Of a DNA stretch of 53,568 nucleotides, positions 15,414 through 22,387 are shown one piece after another; the stretch's first letter is position 1, and each line of letters opens with the position of its first letter. Both the position numbers and the translations under genes were made by a program. The DNA is from Candidatus Binatia bacterium. GTDB lineage: Bacteria > Desulfobacterota > Binatia > UBA1149 > JAJCZL01. The stretch is from positions 1-53,568 of the forward strand of contig JANQEO010000363.1 in assembly GCA_028278325.1 (NCBI GenBank), written 5' to 3'. Below the pieces are notes generated by a model. It worked only from the letters and a program-made list of their open reading frames with translations. It made no database searches and had not been told where the DNA came from.

Positions 15414-18389
15414 ATGACACCACGAAGACCGACAGCCGAAGACATCGAGCGGCATGGGACATTCCTGCGTGCCCTGGCGCAAGACCTCGTTCAGAACGAG
15501 TTCGACGCCGAGGACCTCGCTCAGGACGGCTGGCTGGCTGCACTCTCACATCCGCCCCGCACGAGTCGGTCACTCGCGACGTGGTTGCGCACGGTCGTAC
15601 GTCGTCTTGCCGGGCGGCGTCGTTCGGAAGCCGAGCGGCGCGCTCGGCGGGAGCAAGCGGCAGCGCGAGTCGACATCGGGCCGTCACCGGACGACGAGAG
15701 GCACGCCGTGCTCGAATCGGTCGTGCGACATCTTCTCGCACTCCCCCCGGCTGCGCGACGTGTCCTGCTGCTTCGGTACTACGACGGGCTCTCCTTCTCG
15801 GACATCGCACAACGGCTCGGAATCACCTACGGGGCGGCACGGAGCCGACATCAACGTGCTCTCGACGCGCTGCGCACCCAACTCGATCAGGGATCGGGAG
15901 GTCGATCGACGTGGGCGTCCGCCCTTGTCCCGCTGACCTCTCCGTCCGGGGCAGCCTTGACTGCGTCGACCAAGTACGGGGGATGGCTACTCATGGCCAC
16001 CAAGACCAAGATCATCATCGTTGCGACCCTTCTCCTCGTCAGCGCCCTCTGTGTGGCCGTCTTTCTCCTGGAACTTGGCGACTCTGACTCCGGGGCGCGG
16101 CCCCGATCAGCTCCGTCGGAAGGCGGCCCGGTCGTCCGCGGAGGCTCAGCCTCGGGCCCGGAGGAAGGTGCAGCGCAAAACGGAGGAGATGGCGCGCTTG
16201 CGACAGCCCCCTGGGGCCACCTCGTGGGTCTGTCCGGCGAAGTCAAGAGTCAATCCGACGCGAGGATCATCCCAAACGCACGAATCATGATCACTCCCCT
16301 GCCCACCGTCGACGGAGCAGTTCCAATCAGCACGAAGACGGATGTGGACGGCCGGTTCGCGGTAACGGCACGTCTGGAGCGTCCTCCCTCAACGCTTCAC
16401 GTTGTGATCGGGGCAGGGGGCTTCAAGGACCTCGTGACCACAGTCGCGAGTGCTGAAGCCGCCGAGCATCGCGCCTTCTACCTCGCCGAGGACACGCGTC
16501 ACGTCCTGCGGGTCGTTGATCCGGCGGGCAACGCGATTCCGCAGGCACACCTCACGTTCTTCAAGAACTACGACGGGCAGTATCGGCTGGAGAGAATCTC
16601 CGACGACAAGGGGGTCGTCGAGGTGAGAGATAGCGAACTCCAGTGGGGATACTGGCTTCTGAACCACATGTTCCTCCGGGTCAGAGCGGAGGGACGATGC
16701 GACTGCTATCACGCTTTCCGCGGCGCGCAGGAGACCCCCAACGTAATCACGATGGAAACAGCCTCACGGTTCAGAGGTCGCGTCCAGGACGCGGCCTCTG
16801 AAGTCGGAGTGCCGGGAGCAAAGGTCTACTTCACGCCGTGGCGGGACGGCGAGGGCCTCCCGGCGGAGGTGAGAAAGGTCGCTCTGGTCGAGACCGATGC
16901 ATCAGGCGAGTTCCGGCAGCCGACGATCTCCGTCCTTGGCAGCCCTCCCATGCACTTCCGTTGCACCGCGGCAGGCTACGCACCGGCGCTACGAGGCTAT
17001 TCGGCGGACCGTCCGCTCCCGAAGGTCATTCGTCTTCATCGGCTCAGCCCGGTCGAGCAGAGCTTCCGTCTCCTGCGAGGTGAGACGGATGAGCCTCTGG
17101 GTGGAATCATGGTCAGCGTGAGAGCGGGCGCCGATGACCCGCAACCGCACACAACCGATTCCGAGGGCCGCTTCGCCTGTCAAGTGCTCGTGGGAGAACA
17201 CCGCAGCGCCGGCATCGAGGTTCCGGGTTATCGGCCGGAGCGAGTGCCTCTTCCTCCCGGCACCCCGCCGGACGAGGTGATATCGGTCAGGATGGAGCCT
17301 CTTGTGCAGGCTCGCCAGTCGGTCACGGTCGTGGACGAGTTGAACAGCCCGGTTCCGGGGGCACATGTCCGCATCCGATACGCTACCGGCAAGCGCAGTC
17401 ACAGTCAGGACCGGACGACCGACTCTTCCGGCAAGGCCGTCTTCAAACTCTTCGCCATCCAGCAAGCAGACGCCACGATTCGCGCCGAGCACCCTGGCTT
17501 CTGTCCACAGGTCACCGAGCCTTTCCCTCTCGGCAAGGAGCACCAACGTCCTCGCAGGCTCATCCTGAGGCGAGGGTCCGTCTTCCACAACCTCCAGATC
17601 CTGGACAGCAAGGGCGCGCCCATGGCCGGCCAGAAGGTCGAAGCGAAGCTCACCGTGGCCAGCGGCAGCACCGTGATCCTCGCCTGCACATCCAACCCGG
17701 CGGGCTACTGCGCGCTTTCGTTCCCGTCGTTCGACCAAGGACAGCTCTACGTGAGCGAACGGCCGGACACAGTAGTTGAGATCAGCCACAAGCAGATCCT
17801 CGCGAACGACCGGATTGTCCTGATCGTCCCCGACCGGCTACAAGCCGGCGCATCGGTGCGAGGTGTCGTCGAGGACACCTCAGGGCGGCCACTACGACGG
17901 GCGATCGTGCACTACTACGAGCGGTCCGGAGGCCGACTGGCCGAGCCCCGCTTCAAGCCCTGGGTGGTCACGGAAACCGATGGGTCCTTCACCATTCCTG
18001 CATTTGCGCAGACCAGATACAGCCTCGAGCTGCCGATCCAGCGACGCAACGGCCTCCTCTACGAATCCCACGAGGTTCGGTCAGTCTCTCCTGGCGAGAA
18101 CATCCGCATTACCATGCGTCATTTCACGGGCGTTGAGGTGTATCTCGACCCACTCAACGAGGACGCCAGCTACCGCAGCGTTACCTTCGAAGCCTGGTTG
18201 GAGACCGAGGATGGACGCAGGGTCATCCCTCTCGGGATGGAAAAGAAGAGCTACGTCGTCTACTTCCGGGAGCCGCCACCGGGCACCATGCGGGCGGTCG
18301 CGCAGACACAGGGTCGCCGCTACGAGACACCTCTGTTCGTCCTGACGGCAGACAAGTCCGTCAGGACTACCGTCGCTCGCGTTCGATAA
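15414..18389 (+). CDS. ECF-like sigma factor fused to a membrane span and carboxypeptidase-regulatory-like domains (fusion 1)
   Basis: 991 aa from ATG 15414 (GGAG upstream); the earlier frame part overlaps an R1 repeat. Sigma region 2 lies at about 12-68 (FDAEDLAQDGWLAALSH, SLATWLRTVVRRLAGRRR) and region 4 at about 100-155 (LLALPPAARRVLLLRYYDGL, SFSDIAQRLGITYGAARSRH). After a 40-residue linker comes a strong membrane span (about 199-220, IIIVATLLLVSALCVAVFLL). The rest, about 770 residues, is a chain of beta-sandwich units with recurring DxDGRFAV, DASGEFRQP, DSEGRFACQVL and ETDGSFTIPAF elements typical of CarboxypepD-reg domains. The layout implies a membrane-tethered sigma factor with an outer sensor. 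An ATG at 15993 with a G-rich leader opens the membrane segment (see findings). A paralogue lies at 44514-47357. Confidence 0.85.
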   Translation: MTPRRPTAEDIERHGTFLRALAQDLVQNEFDAEDLAQDGWLAALSHPPRTSRSLATWLRTVVRRLAGRRRSEAERRARREQAAARVDIGPSPDDERHAVLESVVRHLLALPPAARRVLLLRYYDGLSFSDIAQRLGITYGAARSRHQRALDALRTQLDQGSGGRSTWASALVPLTSPSGAALTASTKYGGWLLMATKTKIIIVATLLLVSALCVAVFLLELGDSDSGARPRSAPSEGGPVVRGGSASGPEEGAAQNGGDGALATAPWGHLVGLSGEVKSQSDARIIPNARIMITPLPTVDGAVPISTKTDVDGRFAVTARLERPPSTLHVVIGAGGFKDLVTTVASAEAAEHRAFYLAEDTRHVLRVVDPAGNAIPQAHLTFFKNYDGQYRLERISDDKGVVEVRDSELQWGYWLLNHMFLRVRAEGRCDCYHAFRGAQETPNVITMETASRFRGRVQDAASEVGVPGAKVYFTPWRDGEGLPAEVRKVALVETDASGEFRQPTISVLGSPPMHFRCTAAGYAPALRGYSADRPLPKVIRLHRLSPVEQSFRLLRGETDEPLGGIMVSVRAGADDPQPHTTDSEGRFACQVLVGEHRSAGIEVPGYRPERVPLPPGTPPDEVISVRMEPLVQARQSVTVVDELNSPVPGAHVRIRYATGKRSHSQDRTTDSSGKAVFKLFAIQQADATIRAEHPGFCPQVTEPFPLGKEHQRPRRLILRRGSVFHNLQILDSKGAPMAGQKVEAKLTVASGSTVILACTSNPAGYCALSFPSFDQGQLYVSERPDTVVEISHKQILANDRIVLIVPDRLQAGASVRGVVEDTSGRPLRRAIVHYYERSGGRLAEPRFKPWVVTETDGSFTIPAFAQTRYSLELPIQRRNGLLYESHEVRSVSPGENIRITMRHFTGVEVYLDPLNEDASYRSVTFEAWLETEDGRRVIPLGMEKKSYVVYFREPPPGTMRAVAQTQGRRYETPLFVLTADKSVRTTVARVR
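15976..15995 (+). promoter_or_regulatory. Possible internal translation start in fusion 1
   Basis: ACGGGGGATGG precedes ATG 15993, which opens MATKTKIIIVATLLLV, a good signal-anchor sequence. If used it would give a membrane protein of about 798 aa without the sigma part. Confidence 0.35.
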
Positions 18390-18740
18390 CCGCTTCAGCA
18401 CGACGAGTTGCCGTCGGAGCGCGACGTCGTCCATCGCGAGACGAGCGCGATCGGACGCGATGGCTTGGACGAGCTTCAAGGAACTGCATCGCGACATCGT
18501 CCTGTCCTCAGGCCCGTTGACGCAACACAGACGCACGGGGTACCGTCGCTTCTGATGGCGTCGTAACGTCATGATGTGCAAGCGGATGGAGTTTTCGGGA
18601 CCCACACCTACTAGCGCTGGCCTTTGGCGTGAAGAGATCTGACCAGGTCGGAGTCGGATTCCATGTGCAGCCGGGGACGCGCATGACCCCGTCCTTTGCA
18701 CTAGCTGGTCGTGCCGCCAGCGAGACCTCGGTGCGCTCTG
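18390..18740. other. Intergenic, no gene seen
   Basis: 350 bp between two convergent genes. The short frames here have no start site or protein-like composition. No repeat-family copy was recognised. Confidence 0.5.
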
Positions 18741-19955
18741 CTATCCCACTGCTCGCGGTAAGCCCACTCCAATGACGCAAGGCAGAATCGCAAGGCGACG
18801 CTTCCCCTGGGAGCCCCGCGTCTCGTAAGCGTTCAGCCTGTAGTAGATCGCATCGACTTCGATCACGGGCGGACGCCGTGCGTCGCGCCCTCCCGCTATC
18901 CACTTAGTAATCGCCTCCGGGAGAGTCTCGGAGGGAATCAGCACGGATATCGGAATGCTCTCGGCTGGGTCCTCAGAGGCCAGGATCGCGTGGTAGCAGC
19001 CGAGCACAGGCGCGTCCTCCTTTCTCATGTCCGGGAAGTCGAACGACTCCTTTGAGATATAGACGAGGACGCCCTTCGCGCGCACCACTTTCAACCGATA
19101 CTGCTCCGGCTTGTCCAGCGGCTTCATCCCCGTCAGTAGGACCGGTTTGGGTGGAATGAGCTTGGGGCCTCTCTTGAGGATGTAGCCCGCCAGTTCGAAG
19201 AACGCGTCCTCCTGATAAGGGACCTCCTGGCCGCGGTGGTCCACCTCCCCCTCCCGTGGCGCCTTGGTATCCCGCGCTTCGATGCGACGAATGCGCTTCG
19301 CCAGGTCGCCTGGAAGAGAGTCCGTGAGCTTCAAAGGCAGTGCCGAGGCCACTCGCTTTGCGAGGATGAAGGGCATGATCCGGCCCTTCTCTTCACAGAG
19401 CCGGTAGAACACACCCATCACCTTCGCGCGGCCCCCTACGGGTGGCAGAGTGACGTCCGGGTCGGGTTGGACGCTGAGAAACCGAACTCGCACGCCACCC
19501 TCTGCTTCCAGGTAACCGTGCACGACAGAGCCCGACTCGTTTGACGGCGGGACCGTGCCACTGGGATCCAACTCCTGCCAGGCGATCAACTTCCCCACGA
19601 CTTCGACAGGCCGCGCTCGGTGTAGCTGCGCGAGGCGGGGGTTGGCGAGCTTCGCGGGCGACACCAGCTCGTAGCCGCCAACTTTCTTCTTCGATGGGTC
19701 ACGTTTAAAGTCAGCGTGCGGGCGGTCTCTCAGGAGAGACGCCAGCATCCTGAGCGCCTTCGGGTACTGAAGGTGCGTTCTGCCCTCGGCGGTAGCGTCC
19801 GGAAGAAGCTCGTTCAGCCTCTTGACGTCCGGTCGCCACGGAGAGACCTCCGCAGTCGCGCGGCCGGGCGGTTCGTTAACCTGCCCCACGGACAAAGGCG
19901 CGCTGGAAATCAGTGCAGCCAGGAGCATGACTCGAGCTGCTGCGGAGCCTCTCAT
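18741..19955 (-). CDS. Exported protein of unknown function
   Basis: 404 aa from ATG 19955. The signal peptide is MRGSAAARVMLLAALISSAP. The mature part contains two similar blocks around VEVVGKLIAWQEL and RLKVVRAKGVLVYISKE, each followed by a beta-rich segment (GYLEAEGGVRVRFLSVQ; LGCYHAILASEDPAE) and by RAKVMGVFYRLCE or IEVDAIYYRLNAY. An internal duplication is therefore likely. The repeated G-x-L / D-A-x-Y-Y-R-L pattern hints at an OB-like or SH3-like barrel, but I do not recognise a named family. An in-frame ATG at 20024 adds 23 unlikely residues. Confidence 0.7.
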   Translation of the reverse strand: MRGSAAARVMLLAALISSAPLSVGQVNEPPGRATAEVSPWRPDVKRLNELLPDATAEGRTHLQYPKALRMLASLLRDRPHADFKRDPSKKKVGGYELVSPAKLANPRLAQLHRARPVEVVGKLIAWQELDPSGTVPPSNESGSVVHGYLEAEGGVRVRFLSVQPDPDVTLPPVGGRAKVMGVFYRLCEEKGRIMPFILAKRVASALPLKLTDSLPGDLAKRIRRIEARDTKAPREGEVDHRGQEVPYQEDAFFELAGYILKRGPKLIPPKPVLLTGMKPLDKPEQYRLKVVRAKGVLVYISKESFDFPDMRKEDAPVLGCYHAILASEDPAESIPISVLIPSETLPEAITKWIAGGRDARRPPVIEVDAIYYRLNAYETRGSQGKRRLAILPCVIGVGLPRAVG

Positions 19956-20057
19956 TCGGACCAGCTTACACCAGCAACGAACTCCGCCGATACCGGACGT
20001 TTGTGCCCAGGAACTCCTGGCCACGTTGGCCGTAATCCGCGAGCCAAGCCCTCATTG

Positions 20058-20470
20058 TTAGCGGATGCGATCTTCGTTCCTTGGCTTTGCCGCGATCTGC
20101 AACCGGTCTTCGTAAATCATCGTGCCCGGCTCGTCGGTGATGATCATCTCCACTGGGGTGCCATATTCACGGAGAAGCCACACAGGGCTCTCGTGCGCAA
20201 CCAGTGGGCTTCTGTGCTGTCGCCTTGAACCAGAGCGCCCGCTCGTTCCCAGTGTCAGCGAATGCGTACGGCACCTTCAAGTGCATGCGAAACCAAGGCC
20301 AAAGCCTGTTCCGACACCTCGGCCTCATACTCCTCCAGCTTCTCATCGCGCGAGGCTCGTACGCGAGGGCCTCCCAAGTTCGCGAGTCGAGGTCTTGGCG
20401 GCGAACGATGAACCGGACGAAGCTCTTGCGATCCTTCGTCACGAGTCGGAATCCTACAGCGCAACCCCAT
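20058..20470 (-). pseudogene. Decayed gene readable only by switching between three frames
   Basis: From ATG 20470 a continuous protein can be pieced together: GFRLVTKDRKSFVRFIVRR and ALAYEPRA in one frame, DEKLEEYEAEVSEQALALV in the next from about 20350, PYAFADTGNERALWFKATAQ in a third stretch from about 20280, and LLREYGTPVEMIITDEPGTM to stop 20058 from about 20195. At least four frame changes are needed in 400 bp, so the gene is dead or the sequence here is poor. The reconstructed protein of about 135 aa is not recognised. R2 copy 2 sits just upstream of its start. Confidence 0.5.
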
Positions 20471-20494
20471 AGCGTTGAACGCCCGCGTGTGCAC

Positions 20495-20616
20495 GACCGC
20501 TCCAATCCGTACAGTGATGTAGGCGACTTCCGACGGAACTCGACGTACCCACTTCCAGGCGAACTCAGAGACGCAAACGGTCCGTCCACGGGGACACGCG
20601 ATGGAGATCAGGACAG
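20495..20616 (+). repeat. Dispersed repeat R2, copy 2
   Basis: GACCGCTCCAATCCGTACAG, GACTTCCGACGGAACTC, CGAACTCAGAGACGCAAACG and GAGATCAGGACAGTG match copy 3 (21611-21734) in order and spacing. It lies between two minus-strand genes. Confidence 0.65.
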
Positions 20617-20710
20617 TGGCGCTGGAGGACCTACACCAGGATCCCACCAACGATCGGGCACACGGGGGACGTGAACGTGGACGACGCCAACGGAACGCAC
20701 GTCGGTTCTC

Positions 20711-21466
20711 TCAGCGGACAGCTACGGCCAGCTCGATCTCCGATGGCCCGCGGTCGCTCCCAACGATCATCGAATAGCCGCTGCCCCCCACGAAGGGAGG
20801 CTGAATCACAACCCAGTACTCCTTGCCGACACTGAACTCCGCTTGGAGGCCCTCGGGGCCATCAGAGCGAAGCTGGATCGGTTGCCCCGCCTTCAACCCT
20901 CGTCGCAGTCGGCTTGGGTGCCGCCTTGCGAGTAGTGTTCCTCGCTGGAATGCCCTGCCGACGACTTTCGACTGGACAATCTCCGCATCGATTGACCGCA
21001 CCGGTGAGAAGAAACTCAGGAAACGGGCCCATGCGCGAAACGGTGCGATGGCGTTCTCGGACTGTCTCACGCTGTCAGGGCGAACACGCTTGATCCGCAC
21101 CCTGATCATTGAGAAGAACGGTGCGTCCTCCGACTTCAGCTCGCTGCTCCATTGAACCGCGCTGAGGACCTCCTGCTGTCGGATGCGCGCGGCTTCGGCG
21201 TGACCATGCGCTGCGGCCACATCTCCCTTGTCAAGACTCTTCGAGACCTTCGCGAGGAGCCGCTTGATCTCGGCCAGATCCTTCCCGACCAGCTCCGCAA
21301 GCCTGGACCGGATCAGCCGTGCTGGATCATCGGTGGCCGGGGCCGTTGTTAGTTTCTTGTCCGCGACTACGCCCTTGTTCTCCTGCGCCGCCGCCATGCT
21401 CAGGGTGGCGATGAGAACCGCAACAACATAGCGCGCAGTCGACACGACGTAGCTCTCCGTTTGCAT
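20711..21466 (-). CDS. Exported helical protein with C-terminal beta domain, unknown function
   Basis: 251 aa from ATG 21466; a GTG directly before it is also in frame. The signal peptide is MQTESYVVSTARYVVAVLIA...MAAAQ. A helical, charged segment follows (LAELVGKDLAEIKRLLAKVS, then DVAAAHGHAEAARIRQQEVL), then a beta-rich second half (VQSKVVGRAFQRGTLL, LKAGQPIQLRSDGPEGL, EYWVVIQPPF). The SNENAIAPFRAWA-like central stretch is unremarkable. No family is recognised. R2 copies flank the gene on both sides. Confidence 0.65.
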   Translation of the reverse strand: MQTESYVVSTARYVVAVLIATLSMAAAQENKGVVADKKLTTAPATDDPARLIRSRLAELVGKDLAEIKRLLAKVSKSLDKGDVAAAHGHAEAARIRQQEVLSAVQWSSELKSEDAPFFSMIRVRIKRVRPDSVRQSENAIAPFRAWARFLSFFSPVRSIDAEIVQSKVVGRAFQRGTLLARRHPSRLRRGLKAGQPIQLRSDGPEGLQAEFSVGKEYWVVIQPPFVGGSGYSMIVGSDRGPSEIELAVAVR

Positions 21467-21610
21467 CACATCTGCGAACGTGACCTCAGCCCAGGAGGTT
21501 GATTCTACACCCTGCGAGACGGGGCAGCGGTGCCCAACTTCCTCGCCTTACTGTGCTGGAAACCGGCCTCTTCCACGTGGCCTGGCAGTCATGAACGGGC
21601 ACGTGCCAGA

Positions 21611-21734
21611 GACCGCTCCAATCCGTACAATGATGTAGACGACTTCCGAGGGAACTCCAGGCACCCAATTCCAAGCGAACTCCGAGACGCAGAGGGTCCG
21701 TCTTCGGGGACATGCAATGGAGATCAGGACAGTG
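21611..21734 (+). repeat. Dispersed repeat R2, copy 3
   Basis: GACCGCTCCAATCCGTACAA, GACTTCCGAGGGAACTCC, CGAACTCCGAGACGCAGAG and GGAGATCAGGACAGTG. This is the best-preserved copy, and it lies about 145 bp upstream of the start of the exported-protein gene 20711-21466. Confidence 0.65.
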
Positions 21735-21887
21735 CCGCAGGCGGACCCTCGGCGTCCGTACACTGGGTCGCGGAGGTTCGCCATGGCCGTCACACACCGC
21801 CTGTTCATTGCCGCCGCGGCAGCGGTCCCGCTCATCGAACGCGCCGCCGAATCCGTGCCGCAGGGGATCCCGACGGACCGCAGTGCC

Positions 21888-22087
21888 TGAAGCAGTTGGG
21901 CATGCTGCCGCGCTTCGGCATCCGCAAGGGGTGGCTGAAGGCCGATCCACGTTTGACCTACCGCCTCCCCCGCGAGCACCTGAGGGCACCGAATCCGTTC
22001 AGCGATGACGAGCTCGAAGCGTTCCCTGGGCATGGAAGAACAAGTCGCACCTCGCGTGGGTCGGCACCCGGCTTCTCGGCCTGGTGA
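21888..22087 (+). pseudogene. Short fragment possibly from a tyrosine recombinase
   Basis: The frame reads LGMLPRFGIRKGWLKADPRL, then PREHLRAPNPFSDDELEAF. The NPFSxxEL motif is common at the linker between the core-binding and catalytic domains of tyrosine recombinases. The catalytic domain is absent and the frame breaks soon after. The identification is tentative. Confidence 0.3.
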
Positions 22088-22089
22088 AT

Positions 22090-22387
22090 ACAAGATGTAG
22101 TCCCGAGGGCCGTATCGGAGTTAGAGGTCCGAGTCGTGGTCCCTCGCGGCGGCATTGACAGGGGAACTACGAACCCCCTATTCAATCTCCAGAACGAGAT
22201 CGTTCACCTTGCCGCGCTCACGGTCGAAGACGCTCGAGATAGGCGCGAATCCTGACCTCAAATCTGCCAGGACGGTTTGACAGAAGCGCGCTGAGAGGGC
22301 ACTGTTCGGGTGCCCTACCAGCATCCCCGGCCTGCCACAGCCGATGCGGCCCCGCCACACGCACCGGCTCGGTGGAGCGAAGGACCG
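22090..22387. other. Upstream region of the secretin-N-like gene; possible minus-strand remnant
   Basis: Nearly 300 bp without a convincing gene. The minus strand at 22178-22310 reads ALSARFCQTVLADLRSGFAP then DRERGKVNDLVLEIE before a stop, which looks like a genuine C-terminus without its beginning. Promoter signals for the gene at 22388 were not identified. Confidence 0.35.
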
